Shown piece by piece: positions 15,439 through 24,449 of a DNA stretch of 39,695 bases (positions are counted from its first letter, which is position 1; each line of letters begins with the position of its first letter). This DNA comes from Actinomycetes bacterium (lineage in GTDB: Bacteria; Actinomycetota; Acidimicrobiia; Acidimicrobiales; JAJYXR01). The DNA is taken from contig JAJYXW010000180.1 in assembly GCA_021801525.1 (NCBI GenBank), positions 1 to 39,695 on the forward strand, read 5' to 3'. The notes under the pieces are model-generated. The model searched no databases, was not told the DNA's origin, and saw nothing but the letters and a program-made list of their open reading frames with translations. The translations under genes were made by a program, and so were the position numbers.

Positions 15439-15550
15439 ACGCCTGATCCGCCCGTTTCGCCCGCACCATTGCAGCACCCGACCTGGCGGGCCGGGTCGCA
15501 AGACACTCCAGGTTCGGCCAAGCTGCTCTCGGGACGAGCCGCTTAGGCTC

Positions 15551-15556
15551 TAAGCT
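15551..15556 (+). promoter_or_regulatory. -10-like hexamer TAAGCT before the leader ORF
   Basis: TAAGCT lies six bases before GTG 15563. A second similar hexamer, TAGGCT, is at 15544-15549. Confidence 0.4.
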
Positions 15557-15562
15557 CGCCCG

Positions 15563-15610
15563 GTGACTTCACGGACAGCTGGTGGAGCGAATCCCCTCGG
15601 GGTCTTGTGA
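15563..15610 (+). CDS. Possible 15-codon leader ORF (uORF) before the MBL-fold enzyme
   Basis: GTG 15563 opens a frame of 15 codons (VTSRTAGGANPLGVL). Its TGA at 15608-15610 shares a base with the ATG of the next gene (TGATG). The -10-like TAAGCT six bases upstream would make it a leaderless message, and the next gene lacks a clear ribosome site. Termination and re-initiation could therefore set expression. The peptide has no obvious attenuation run of one amino acid. Confidence 0.4.
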   Translation: MTSRTAGGANPLGVL

Positions 15611-16866
15611 TGGACATCCTCGAGCTCGCAGACAAGCTTTGGACCGGCGAGACCGACACCAGCCAGTTCCATCCCCTGGGGGCCCACGGAGACCTGGCGG
15701 AGGTTGTCGACGGCGTAGCCTTCGTGCCGTCGTTCGCCAACGTCTCGGCTCTTGCCACGCAAGACGGTCTCGTCCTGGTGGACACAGGCTCCGCGCCGCT
15801 CGCCCGCCTGGTCCACAGCTCGCTTCGTGGCTGGTCAGACTTGCCGCTTCACACCGCCGTCTACTCCCACGGTCACATAGACCACGTCTTCGGGGTGCCG
15901 GTGTTCGAGGAGGAAGCCGCCGCCAACGGCTGGCCGCCACCGCGCGTCGTTGCCCACCAGGCCCTGCCGGCACGCTTCGACCGCTACGTGATGACAGCCG
16001 GGTACAACGAGACAATCAACCAGAGGCAGTTCCAGCTGCCGGGACTCAGGTGGCCGACCGAGTACCGCTATCCGGACGAGACCTACGCCGAGCGCATGGA
16101 CCTCGACGTGGGTGGCACGCGTGTGGAGCTGCACCATGCAAAGGGCGAGACGGACGACCACACCTGGACCTGGGTGCCGGACAAGCGCGTGCTGTGCTCG
16201 GGCGACCTCTTCATATGGGCGTCGCCCAACGCCGGGAACCCGCAAAAAGTGCAGCGCTATCCCCTCGAATGGGCCAAGGCGCTGCGCGAGATGGCCTCCC
16301 TAGGCGCTGACGTGCTGCTCCCCGGACACGGGTTCCCCGTCCTCGGTGCCGTGCGCGTGCGCCAGGCCCTCGACGACACTGCCGAGCTTCTCGAGTCCCT
16401 GGTGAGCCAGACGCTTGCCCTGATGAACTCCGGGGCCCGGCTCGACGAGGTGCTGCATGGCGTGGTGGCGCCGGCTCACCTCATGGACCGCCCTTACCTT
16501 CGACCGGTTTACGACGAGCCGGAGTTCGTGGTCCGGAACGTCTGGCGCCTCTACGGCGGCTGGTGGGACGGCAACCCGGCCCATCTCCACCCGGCCCCCG
16601 AGGCACGCCTTGCTGCTGAGATCGCGGCTCTTGCCGGGGGACCCGCGGTGCTCGCCCGAAGGGCCATGGAGCTCCTCGGCGGAGGGGATACCCGGCTGCG
16701 CCTGGCGGGGCACCTTGCCGAGCTGGCAGCCCTTGCCGCTCCCGGGGATACCGAGGTGGCGGACGTGAAAGCCCAGGTCTTCGCAGCGCGAGCCGAAGCT
16801 GCCACATCGACGATGGCCAAGGGGATATACGCATGGGCCGCCCGCCCGGGAACGGATCCCGCCTGA
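15610..16866 (+). CDS. Metallo-beta-lactamase-fold hydrolase, alkylsulfatase-like
   Basis: A 418-residue protein. The zinc motif HxHxDH is SHGHIDH (His87, His89, Asp91, His92). Further ligands are likely in HHAKGETDDHTW, CSGDLFIW and LPGHG. The C-terminal part has RNVWRLYGGWWDGNPAHLHP, typical of the dimerisation domain of BDS1/SdsA alkylsulfatases, so it may cleave sulfate or related esters. It lacks the C-terminal SCP2-like domain that longer alkylsulfatases carry. The substrate is not proven, and there is no clear Sec signal. ATG 15610 is chosen because it overlaps the leader ORF stop; GTG 15607 adds one residue. Confidence 0.85.
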   Translation: MDILELADKLWTGETDTSQFHPLGAHGDLAEVVDGVAFVPSFANVSALATQDGLVLVDTGSAPLARLVHSSLRGWSDLPLHTAVYSHGHIDHVFGVPVFEEEAAANGWPPPRVVAHQALPARFDRYVMTAGYNETINQRQFQLPGLRWPTEYRYPDETYAERMDLDVGGTRVELHHAKGETDDHTWTWVPDKRVLCSGDLFIWASPNAGNPQKVQRYPLEWAKALREMASLGADVLLPGHGFPVLGAVRVRQALDDTAELLESLVSQTLALMNSGARLDEVLHGVVAPAHLMDRPYLRPVYDEPEFVVRNVWRLYGGWWDGNPAHLHPAPEARLAAEIAALAGGPAVLARRAMELLGGGDTRLRLAGHLAELAALAAPGDTEVADVKAQVFAARAEAATSTMAKGIYAWAARPGTDPA

Positions 16867-16903
16867 TTGACTGGTGAACTTCCACTTGCGCCCCCGCTGC
16901 CGC

Positions 16904-16909
16904 TAATGT
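16904..16909 (+). promoter_or_regulatory. -10-like hexamer TAATGT for ctaC-ctaD-ctaF
   Basis: TAATGT is exactly seven bases before GTG 16917. No ribosome site is present, so the oxidase operon is probably read from a leaderless transcript. Confidence 0.45.
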
Positions 16910-16916
16910 CGGCGCC

Positions 16917-17834
16917 GTGACCGACAAGCCCACCGGCAAGCCGGCAGATCAGGCACCCCACAAGGGGTCAAGCCTGCTGCGACGCTATCTCGGGCCATTG
17001 GGGATCCTCGCGCTGCCCCTGATGCTCGGAGGATGCACTCTCCCCAGCTTCTACGGGTTCCGGGGAGCCACCAAGCAGGGGCACGACTCCTTCCTCCTCT
17101 TCTCGGGCACGGTGATCGCAGCGATAGTCGTCGGGACGATCGTGGTGCTCCTCATCCTCTGGGCGGTTCTCCGCTACCGGCGCCGCTCCGACGAGATGCC
17201 CAAGCAGTTCCAGTACCACATCCCCTTGGAGATCACCTACACCGTGATCCCCATCCTCATCGTCCTCGCTCTGTTCGGCTTCACGGTGGTCACCGAGAAC
17301 GCTGTGGACGCGGTGTCGCCACACCCGGCAGTTGCCGTGAAGGTGACGGCCTTCCAATGGGGCTGGCGCTTCGACTACTCGGGACAGCACGTGAGCGTCC
17401 TCGGCGAGACGACCCAGGATCCCGACCCGGTAGGACTGAACGGCAGGCCATGTGCGCCCGCTGTCGACTGCCTCGGCCCGGGGCTCGTGATGCCGGCTGG
17501 CGAGACCACCCGCATCACGCTCGTGTCCGCCGACGTGGTCCACGGTTTCTACGTGCCGGCCTTCAACTTCAGCCGTTACGCTCTACCCGGGGTGACCAAC
17601 GTGTTCGACTTCACGGTCAAGCACCCGGGCATCTACCGCGCCCAGTGCACGCAGTTCTGCGGCCTATACCATGCGCTGATGTTCTTCCACGTCGTTGCCC
17701 TACCTCCCGCTCAGTTCCGGGCCTGGCTGCGAAGTGAACAGGCCTCCTCCCAGCCGGCTGCGAGCCACCCGGCTGCCAGCGTGGCCTCCTCCAGGCAGGG
17801 CTCCCCCGCCGCCAGCGTGAAGGCAGCAGCATGA
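16917..17834 (+). CDS. ctaC: Cytochrome c oxidase subunit II (lipoprotein)
   Basis: A 305-residue subunit carrying the CuA electron-entry site of the aa3 oxidase. LMLGGC gives a lipobox with Cys40 as the lipidated residue. Two membrane helices follow (about 58-85 and 105-125). The CuA ligands are His209, Cys244, Cys248, His252 and Met255 ([10 protein letters not shown], then [12 protein letters not shown]). FQWGWRFDY is the usual aromatic electron path. The last 35 residues are a Ser/Ala-rich tail. GTG 16917 has a leaderless -10 element. The stop overlaps ctaD by four bases. It would receive electrons from the QcrC cytochrome of the convergent operon. Confidence 0.96.
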   Translation: MTDKPTGKPADQAPHKGSSLLRRYLGPLGILALPLMLGGCTLPSFYGFRGATKQGHDSFLLFSGTVIAAIVVGTIVVLLILWAVLRYRRRSDEMPKQFQYHIPLEITYTVIPILIVLALFGFTVVTENAVDAVSPHPAVAVKVTAFQWGWRFDYSGQHVSVLGETTQDPDPVGLNGRPCAPAVDCLGPGLVMPAGETTRITLVSADVVHGFYVPAFNFSRYALPGVTNVFDFTVKHPGIYRAQCTQFCGLYHALMFFHVVALPPAQFRAWLRSEQASSQPAASHPAASVASSRQGSPAASVKAAA

Positions 17835-19552
17835 CCCTTCTTGCCGAGCACCCTGCAGTTCTCCACGGGCACCCTGAGCACCACGAGGGTCCTACTGGCG
17901 TGCTGAAGTGGCTGACGAGCACCGACCACAAGGTGATCGGGCTCAGCTACATGATCACCTCGCTCGTGATCTTCTTCATCGCGGGAGGAATGGCGATCCT
18001 TCTCCGGGTCCAGCTCGCCAGCCCGCACAGCTCCCTCCTCAGCCTGCAGCAGTACAACGAGCTGTTCACCATGCACGGCAGTTTGATGCTGTACCTGTTC
18101 GCCGGCCCCTTCGCCTTCGGCGGCCTCGCCAACTACATCATCCCGCTGCAGGTGGGTGCCCCCGACATGGCATTCCCGCGCCTGAACGCCCTGTCGTACT
18201 GGCTTTACCTGACCGGCTCCATCACCATGCTCATGGGGTTCTTCACCGCCGGTGGGGCAGCCGCCTTCGCATGGGTCGCCTACGCGCCGCTGTCGAGCGC
18301 GATCCATTCACCTGGGGCAGGGGCAGACCTGTGGATCGTGTCACTCCTCCTTACCGGGTTCTCTGCTGTGTTCACCGGGGTCAACCTGGTCACCACCATC
18401 TTCTACCTGCGTGCGCCCGGAATGACAATGTTCCGCCTACCGATCTTCACGTGGAACATGCTGGTGACGGCCATCCTCATACTCATTGCCTTCCCCGTGC
18501 TAACGGCCGCGATGGTGTTCCTCTTCGCCGACCGGCACTTCGGTACCCACATATTCTCCGTCAAGGGCGGGGGGGTACCCGTCTTGTACCAACACCTGTT
18601 CTGGTTCTTCGGGCACCCGGAGGTCTATATCCTGGCCCTGCCGTATTTCGGCATGGTCACTGACATCATCCCTGTTTTCTCGCGCAAGCCACTCTTCGGT
18701 TACAAGGGAATGGTGTTCGCGACGATGTCGATCGCAGCTCTCTCCACAGGGGTATGGGCGCACCACATGTTCACCACCGGTGTCGTCCTGCTGCCCTTCT
18801 TCTCGCTGATGTCTCTCCTCATCGCCGTGCCCACAGGCATCAAGTTCTTCAACTGGATCGGGACCATGTGGAGGGGTCAGATCCGCTTCGACACCCCGAT
18901 GCTATTCTGCGTCGGGTTCCTGCTCGCGTTCCTCATGGGGGGTCTCACGGGCGTGATGCTCGCGTCGCCACCGATCGACTTCCTCACCCACGACACCTAC
19001 TTCGTCGTCGCCCACTTCCACCAGGTTCTGTTCGGCACTGCGGTCTTCGCTGGATTCGCCGGCTTCTACTTCTGGTTCCCGAAGATGTTCGGCCGCAAGC
19101 TCAACGAGCCGCTCGGCAAGATTCACTTCTGGCTCATGTTCATCGGGTTCTGGGTAACCTACCTGCCAATGTACGTTCTCGGCCTGAAAGGGATGCCGCG
19201 ACGGGTGGCAACATATCCGAGCGGGCTGGGATGGCACTTGCTCAACCAGGTGGCCTCGCTCGGCTCCTACTTGATCGCGATATCGTTCCTGTTCTTCCTC
19301 TGGAACATCTGGACCTCGTGGCGCCATCCCGTCGCTGCAGGCGCCAACCCCTGGGACGCTCATACGCTCGAATGGTTCACCAGCTCCCCCCCGCCGCACC
19401 ACAACTACCTGAAGCTTCCGCCAGTACGCTCCGAGCGCCCGACGTGGGACTACTTCCACCCTGATGCAAGGACTATCTCGCACAACGGGAGGCGCAACGG
19501 ACACGTGAAGGTCGGCGCCGAGGTGGGCTCGACCGGAGGTTCCGACCAGTGA
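17831..19552 (+). CDS. ctaD: Cytochrome c oxidase subunit I (aa3 type)
   Basis: A 573-residue catalytic subunit that reduces oxygen and pumps protons. The low-spin haem ligands are His82 (TMHGSLML) and His397. The haem a3 ligand is His395 (VVAHFHQVL). The CuB ligands are His262 with the cross-linked Tyr266 (WFFGHPEVY), and His311 and His312 ([10 protein letters not shown]). The ATGA overlap with ctaC and the 4-base overlap with ctaF show tight translational coupling. The length and all ligands are normal. The C-terminus after residue 500 is hydrophilic and contains PPPHHNY, a common actinobacterial CtaD ending. Confidence 0.97.
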   Translation: MTLLAEHPAVLHGHPEHHEGPTGVLKWLTSTDHKVIGLSYMITSLVIFFIAGGMAILLRVQLASPHSSLLSLQQYNELFTMHGSLMLYLFAGPFAFGGLANYIIPLQVGAPDMAFPRLNALSYWLYLTGSITMLMGFFTAGGAAAFAWVAYAPLSSAIHSPGAGADLWIVSLLLTGFSAVFTGVNLVTTIFYLRAPGMTMFRLPIFTWNMLVTAILILIAFPVLTAAMVFLFADRHFGTHIFSVKGGGVPVLYQHLFWFFGHPEVYILALPYFGMVTDIIPVFSRKPLFGYKGMVFATMSIAALSTGVWAHHMFTTGVVLLPFFSLMSLLIAVPTGIKFFNWIGTMWRGQIRFDTPMLFCVGFLLAFLMGGLTGVMLASPPIDFLTHDTYFVVAHFHQVLFGTAVFAGFAGFYFWFPKMFGRKLNEPLGKIHFWLMFIGFWVTYLPMYVLGLKGMPRRVATYPSGLGWHLLNQVASLGSYLIAISFLFFLWNIWTSWRHPVAAGANPWDAHTLEWFTSSPPPHHNYLKLPPVRSERPTWDYFHPDARTISHNGRRNGHVKVGAEVGSTGGSDQ

Positions 19553-19941
19553 AGATAGAAGCCTCCTTCCTCCTCGGCGTAGCCGCGTTCTTCGGCGTAG
19601 TGGCTGTCGGCTACTGGTTCTGGAGCTACGAGCCGGCCGGTACGGCAATGCTGGTAGGAACGGTCCTGCTCGGCTTCGTCCCCGGGAGCTACTACTACTG
19701 GTGGTCACGCAGGATGAAGCCGCGCCCCGAGGATCTCCCCGATGCAACCGTGGAGCAGGGCTCGGGAGCGATCGGCACGTTCCCCGGCTCGAGCATCTGG
19801 CCCTTCGTGCTCGGTATGGGCCTCTTCCTGATCGTGCTCGCCCTCGTCTTCGGGGCATGGCTCTTGGCCCCGGGCGGCGCCCTGGTCGTGTCGGCGCTGG
19901 TGGGCGTGACAGCCGAGAGCCGCCGCGGCGGCACCGTCTGA
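19549..19941 (+). CDS. ctaF: Cytochrome c oxidase subunit IV (CtaF)
   Basis: A 130-residue actinobacterial subunit IV with about four membrane helices: two near the N-terminus ([38 protein letters not shown]) and two near the C-terminus ([18 protein letters not shown] and after). The YYYWWSRR turn and the charged loop with PRPEDLPDA are typical. GTG 19549 overlaps the ctaD stop by four bases. It stabilises the oxidase in the bcc-aa3 supercomplex. ctaE (subunit III) is not here but on the convergent operon. Confidence 0.9.
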   Translation: MKIEASFLLGVAAFFGVVAVGYWFWSYEPAGTAMLVGTVLLGFVPGSYYYWWSRRMKPRPEDLPDATVEQGSGAIGTFPGSSIWPFVLGMGLFLIVLALVFGAWLLAPGGALVVSALVGVTAESRRGGTV

Positions 19942-19975
19942 TCCTGCCTGGCCAAAGCCGAAGCCTTCTGCCTCG

Positions 19976-20040
19976 CTGAGCGCGTCCTGCCTGTCTGCCC
20001 GGGTTGCCCGGTTGCCTGCCTGTCTGCGCGGATCGCTCAG
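19976..20040. other. Spacer between convergent operons with direct and inverted repeats
   Basis: CTGAGCG (19976-19982) and CGCTCAG (20034-20040) are perfect inverted ends around a 51-base loop that carries two near-copies of GCCTGCCTGTCTGC. It may act in termination for ctaF and the permease, but it is not a classic terminator. Confidence 0.3.
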
Positions 20041-20065
20041 GCTGGTGATCAGGGCGCGGGATTCG

Positions 20066-21778
20066 TCAAGCGGTCACCGGCGCGCCGGGGACGCCGGGGA
20101 CGCCGGGGACGCCGGGGACGCCGGGGACGCCGGGGACTTCGCCACTCGACTCCTCGACTCGGGCAGTGTCCGTCTCTGGGCCTTCTGCAAGGTCCAGATC
20201 CTCGAAGGGAATCTCGTCGGGGTGCAGCCCGGAACGCACACCCAGGTAGTAGAAGCAGAGTGACACCACGGACACGACCACGATGTCGCTCGGAAAATGA
20301 AGTATCCCGCGGTGGTGGTCGAGCGGCGAGCCGAACTGGCCAGAGCCTATGAGAGACAGGCCGAGCAGCGCCACGAGATAGGCGATGAACCACCACCCCG
20401 ATCGGAAGTCGGCTTTCGTGAGCGTGTGAGTCCTCCCAGCCCAGACGTATCGCGACAGGATGACGAACAGTACGACGCCGACCAGCACAAGGACGAGCAC
20501 CTTCCAATCCGTGTTCCACCCGGTCCAGTAGATGAGAAGGCTCCCCACCACGAACGCGACCGGCCCTATAACGTGGAACCCCGGCAGGTGGAAGGAGTTC
20601 GCGCCCCGATCCGAGCGCCGCCGGATGACGGCAGATGCCGTGGGACCAGTCACATAGGTGAGCACGCTCGCTGCAGTGATGACACCTATCAGCGCCTGGA
20701 ACGGCAGGAAGAGCATTCCGATAACCGAGCTTACGAACACCGCTACGAAAGGCGCGCGGGTGCGGTGGTGGAGCTTGCCCAGCACAGGGGGCAAGTACCG
20801 GTTGCGCGACATGGCATACAAGAGGCGTGACGAGGTGCCCGTGTAAATGTTGCCCGTTACGGCGGGCGAGAAGGCTGAGCCGACCGTGAGCAGCTTCCCG
20901 AGCCACATGACCCCGATCAGTGTGGCAAGCCCGACAAACGGCGAGGCCGCCACCAGGTTCAGGCTCGCCCAACCGTGCGCCAGCACGTGGGACGGGAGGG
21001 CTGCGACGAAGACGCCCTGGAGCAGCTCGTAGACCACGATCGAGAAACCGATCGCGACGAACAGCGCAATGGGGATGTCGCGCCTCGGGTTCTTGGCTTC
21101 ACCGGCCATCTCCACGGGTGCGCGAAAACCTGCGTAGGCGAACACCACTCCGGCCGCGGCCGTGGCATGCAGGATTCCCGCGACGCCTGCCGGCGCGAAC
21201 CCGTGCGACGTGAAGTTGCCGAAGTGATGCGCGGCCTCGAACACGGCGACGATCGTGATGGGGGGCAGCAGGAGCTTCAAGAAGGTGAACCCCACGTTCA
21301 CCCTCGAGAACACCTTCACCGCAAAGAGGTTGATGATGATGAACAAACCGACCAACGCCAACTTCACCACAACTTGGAGAGCACTGCTAGCTGCGAGCAC
21401 GGGGAAGTGCGGGGCGGTGAAATCGACGACTGCCGTTGACTCCGCCACTGGCACGGCCGCGTAGGCGATCCACTGGGCCCAGCCGACCGTGAACCCCACC
21501 AGCACGCCGTGGCTGTAGTGGGGGTAGCGGATGGTGGCCCCGGCTTCGGGAATCATCGAACCAAGCTCTGCGTACACCAGGCTGATGCACAGCATCGCCA
21601 GGCCACCGATCAGCCACGAAACGATGGAGGCCGGTCCGGCCATCTGAGCGGCCTCCGCGGCGGCGAACAGCCAGCCCGCACCGATGATCGACCCGAGGGC
21701 CATCATCACGAGATCGATCAGGTGAAGCTCGCGCCGCAGGCGTAGGTGGTACTGGTCGATCTCCGTCTGTGCAGGCAC
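20066..21778 (-). CDS. APC-superfamily amino acid permease with VPG-repeat tail
   Basis: A 570-residue secondary transporter with about 12 membrane helices. The N-terminal IDLVMMALGSIIGAGWLF is the substrate/ion-binding first helix of APC permeases, and a GFRAPVEMAGEAKNPRRDIP segment in the middle is also conserved. The substrate is some amino acid or amine, undefined. The last residues are odd: five or six VPG triplets encoded by a 9-bp minisatellite. GTG 21778 has GGGGAGC upstream. It lies 97 bases after qcrB on the same strand and may be at the end of the respiratory transcript or have its own promoter. Confidence 0.88.
   Translation of the reverse strand: MPAQTEIDQYHLRLRRELHLIDLVMMALGSIIGAGWLFAAAEAAQMAGPASIVSWLIGGLAMLCISLVYAELGSMIPEAGATIRYPHYSHGVLVGFTVGWAQWIAYAAVPVAESTAVVDFTAPHFPVLAASSALQVVVKLALVGLFIIINLFAVKVFSRVNVGFTFLKLLLPPITIVAVFEAAHHFGNFTSHGFAPAGVAGILHATAAAGVVFAYAGFRAPVEMAGEAKNPRRDIPIALFVAIGFSIVVYELLQGVFVAALPSHVLAHGWASLNLVAASPFVGLATLIGVMWLGKLLTVGSAFSPAVTGNIYTGTSSRLLYAMSRNRYLPPVLGKLHHRTRAPFVAVFVSSVIGMLFLPFQALIGVITAASVLTYVTGPTASAVIRRRSDRGANSFHLPGFHVIGPVAFVVGSLLIYWTGWNTDWKVLVLVLVGVVLFVILSRYVWAGRTHTLTKADFRSGWWFIAYLVALLGLSLIGSGQFGSPLDHHRGILHFPSDIVVVSVVSLCFYYLGVRSGLHPDEIPFEDLDLAEGPETDTARVEESSGEVPGVPGVPGVPGVPGVPGAPVTA
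20085..20147 (-). repeat. 9-bp minisatellite encoding VPG repeats
   Basis: Seven near-perfect copies of CCGGGGACG (plus-strand view), the last ending in T. It is in frame and adds Val-Pro-Gly units to the permease C-terminus. Confidence 0.9.
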
Positions 21779-21875
21779 TACCGCTCCCCATGATCAGCGC
21801 CACTACCCCACGTGCAGCGCCGAAAGACGCCCAGCGGCCTAGCCCTGCGCTCCCACGACACCCCAAAGGGTGACG

Positions 21876-23384
21876 CTATCGAGGAGCACGCCTTATGCCG
21901 GGAGCTGCACTCAGAGGATCGAGTGTACCACTGTCCGGGTCGGAATCGAGGCCTTCGATCCGCACCGGAACCGGCGCGGGATCCAGCTCGTGGTGCTCGT
22001 CCCCTGGCCTCTCCGCACTCGGCAGGGTCGCGTACTCGCCCTCTGCCGAACGGGTGACAACGAGGGCGCGCTTGCGCTTGCCTATGCCCTGCACGCCTGC
22101 CATGTCCAGGCATATCCGGTAGGTGGCAAGGGCAACGACGATCGGCACGATCACGACGAGGAAGCGGAAGGACCACAAGACGGTGTTGAGCGACACCTGG
22201 AAGAAGTTGGCCAGCACGTCGGTGGAGCTTGCCGCAAACAGGGTGAAGTAGAAGGCTAGGGCGCCTGCTCCCACCGCCGTGCGCTTGGGGCGGTCGCGCG
22301 GCCGGTCGAGGATGTGGTGGACCGCATGGTCCTTGGTGAACTTCTCCTCGATGAACGGCCACGCGTAGAAGATGCCGAAGGTGAGCCCCGGGAAGACGAT
22401 TGCCGGAAGGAGCACCTCGAGAGGGATCGTGTGACCGAACCCGACGAACTCCCAGCTAGGCATGATCCTGAGTGCACCGTCCAACCATCCCATGTACCAG
22501 TCGGGCTGGACCGCATAGCTCACCTTGTAGGGCTCGTAGGGGCCGAAGAGCCATATGGGGTTGATCTGCACCAGTCCCCCCAGAGCCCAGAGCACCCCCG
22601 TGACCATGAAGAAGAACCCGGTCGTCTTGGCCATGAACGTGGGGTACATGGGCGATCCCACCACGTTGTGCTCGGTGCGTCCCTTGCCGGAGAACTGGGT
22701 GTGCTTCTGGCGGACGAGCAGGAAGAGATGCGCTCCGATGAGAGCGGCAATTATCGCCGGCAGGACGAGAACGTGCAGTATGAACATCCGCGGAATGATC
22801 GAGCCGTTGCCCGGGAACTTACCGCCGAAGAGGAAGAATGCCAGATAGCTTCCGACCAGCGGGATCGACAGGAGGATCGAGTACGCGATGCGAAGCCCCG
22901 CGCCCGACACGAGGTCGTCGGGCAGCGAGTAGCCGAGGAAGCCGTTCATGATGGCGAGGGTGAGCAAGGTAACGCCCACGATCCAGTTGAGCTCGCGTGG
23001 CTTGCGGAACGCTCCGGTGAAGAAGATCCTGCACATGTGGACTGCTATGGCGCCCACGAACACGTCGGCCGCCCAGTGGTGCATCTGGCGAATCACCAGG
23101 CCGCTTCGCACCCCGAACGAGATGTGGACAGTGGAGGCGTAGGCCTCGGACACCTTCTGTCCCCTTAGCGGCAGGTAGCTGCCGTGGTAGATGACGTCCT
23201 TCGCCGAAGGAACGAAGTAGAGGGTGAGGAACACCCCTGTCGCTATCAGGACGACGAACGAGTAGAGGGCTATCTCCCCGAGCAGGAAGGACCAATGGTC
23301 CGGGAATATCTTGTCGAGGAAGCTGCGCCCGCCCTTGGACACCCCGAGCCTGTCGTCGAGCCAGTTGAGTGCGTCTTCGATCAT
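21876..23384 (-). CDS. qcrB: Cytochrome bc complex cytochrome b (QcrB)
   Basis: A 502-residue cytochrome b of the actinobacterial bcc complex, where menaquinol is oxidised. Haem b ligands lie in MHHWAADVFVGAIAVH (His102/103 and His116) and in FILHVLVLPA and IGAHLFLLVRQKH (His204 and His219). The protein is a single chain with an extra C-terminal helical part, as usual in actinobacteria. A hydrophilic tail follows residue 450. ATG 23384 has GGGAG six bases upstream and overlaps the qcrA stop by four bases; longer open frame upstream is a shadow of qcrA. Confidence 0.96.
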   Translation of the reverse strand: MIEDALNWLDDRLGVSKGGRSFLDKIFPDHWSFLLGEIALYSFVVLIATGVFLTLYFVPSAKDVIYHGSYLPLRGQKVSEAYASTVHISFGVRSGLVIRQMHHWAADVFVGAIAVHMCRIFFTGAFRKPRELNWIVGVTLLTLAIMNGFLGYSLPDDLVSGAGLRIAYSILLSIPLVGSYLAFFLFGGKFPGNGSIIPRMFILHVLVLPAIIAALIGAHLFLLVRQKHTQFSGKGRTEHNVVGSPMYPTFMAKTTGFFFMVTGVLWALGGLVQINPIWLFGPYEPYKVSYAVQPDWYMGWLDGALRIMPSWEFVGFGHTIPLEVLLPAIVFPGLTFGIFYAWPFIEEKFTKDHAVHHILDRPRDRPKRTAVGAGALAFYFTLFAASSTDVLANFFQVSLNTVLWSFRFLVVIVPIVVALATYRICLDMAGVQGIGKRKRALVVTRSAEGEYATLPSAERPGDEHHELDPAPVPVRIEGLDSDPDSGTLDPLSAAPGIRRAPR

Positions 23385-24394
23385 GACCGCTCCCAGAATC
23401 CGGGGCCGACCGGCTGGTCGTAGGGAGCCTGAGCCCGCAGCCACCCGTGAGCGTCCACGTAGAGCGGGAGCTGCGGCAACGGGCGAGGGGCCGGCCCGAA
23501 GACCGGTGCGGCGCCGTCCAGCACGTCGAAGAGCGACTGGTGGCAGGGGCAGAGGAGCTGCTGGGTCTGCTCCATGTACAGCCCGACCGGGCATCCCGCG
23601 TGGGTACAGACCTTCGAGTACGCAAGGTACCCGGCAGGTCCCCAGGTCTCGCGGCCGGGCTGGGTGACGATGCTCGAGGCCGCGGCACGCACGAGGATCG
23701 TCTGGTCGGTTGCCTCGGCTCTGATGGAGTCGGTGTACCCCTCGGGGAACACCGTGAGGGAGCCCCCGACCTCCAGATCGTGCACGCTCACAGGCCTGCC
23801 GTCCATGGTCACCAGGCGCGAACCCTTCTTCCAGTTGGTGGTGTCGAGCGCGTTCCCAGGTTTGGGACCGAGCGAGCGTATGAGAGGGAAGGTCGCCACA
23901 ATGCCGAAGACCCCCATGCCTGCCCCGAGCAGCGTGCCGAGGAAGCCTCTCCTACGGAAGACCATCTTCCCCCGGTCCACCACCGCGGAAGCCATGGCCT
24001 CACGGTCGGGCTCCGGGGAGGACATCGGGTGGCGTGATTCGACGAAGGGCCCCTGGGGAAGCAAGTACTTACCCCAGGCGGACAATCCGAAGCCGATGAA
24101 GAACAACCCGCCGCCCAGGAAGCCACCCTCTAGCTGCGTCTGCCCTCCCTGCCAGAAGACGGCGCCGTAGCCGATCACCCCCAGTATCCCGAGCACGAAG
24201 AGGACCGCTATCAGGCGCTCGGCCCGCTTGGGATCCCTCGCGTACGGTTGCAGGTGCGGGTCGTCGAACGAGGCGATGGGCAGTGCCTCGTGCTCGCCGG
24301 GACGATCCTCGACCGCGGCGGATCCTTCCATCGGGTGTCGTCCTCCCTCGGTGCTCATACCTCCCTCGGTGCTCATATGGGCCTCGGTGCTCAT
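23381..24394 (-). CDS. qcrA: Rieske iron-sulfur protein (QcrA)
   Basis: A 337-residue Rieske subunit in the longest reading. Three membrane helices lie near 62-80, 90-108 and 152-170, as in actinobacterial QcrA. The third is preceded by a twin-arginine motif (FRRRGFLG), so Tat insertion is expected. The 2Fe-2S boxes are CTHAGC (263-268) and CPCHQS (282-287). The N-terminus has three copies of a Met-Ser-Thr-Glu unit, each with an ATG (24394, 24376, 24358). A fourth ATG at 24331 has the best ribosome site (GGGAGGA, nine bases before). I keep the long form because the repeat is in frame, but the start is uncertain. It lies between qcrC and qcrB and overlaps qcrB. Confidence 0.93.
   Translation of the reverse strand: MSTEAHMSTEGGMSTEGGRHPMEGSAAVEDRPGEHEALPIASFDDPHLQPYARDPKRAERLIAVLFVLGILGVIGYGAVFWQGGQTQLEGGFLGGGLFFIGFGLSAWGKYLLPQGPFVESRHPMSSPEPDREAMASAVVDRGKMVFRRRGFLGTLLGAGMGVFGIVATFPLIRSLGPKPGNALDTTNWKKGSRLVTMDGRPVSVHDLEVGGSLTVFPEGYTDSIRAEATDQTILVRAAASSIVTQPGRETWGPAGYLAYSKVCTHAGCPVGLYMEQTQQLLCPCHQSLFDVLDGAAPVFGPAPRPLPQLPLYVDAHGWLRAQAPYDQPVGPGFWERS
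24341..24394 (-). repeat. 18-bp minisatellite at the qcrA start
   Basis: Three tandem copies of ATGAGCACCGAGGGAGGT (first copy ends in CCCAT). Each copy contains both an ATG and, in two of the three, a purine-rich Shine-Dalgarno-like GAGGGAGG. Confidence 0.85.
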
Positions 24395-24449
24395 ACGGAC
24401 CAGCTCAGCCTCGCTGGCGGGGGCGCTACAAGGAATCGGGCAGTGACGA

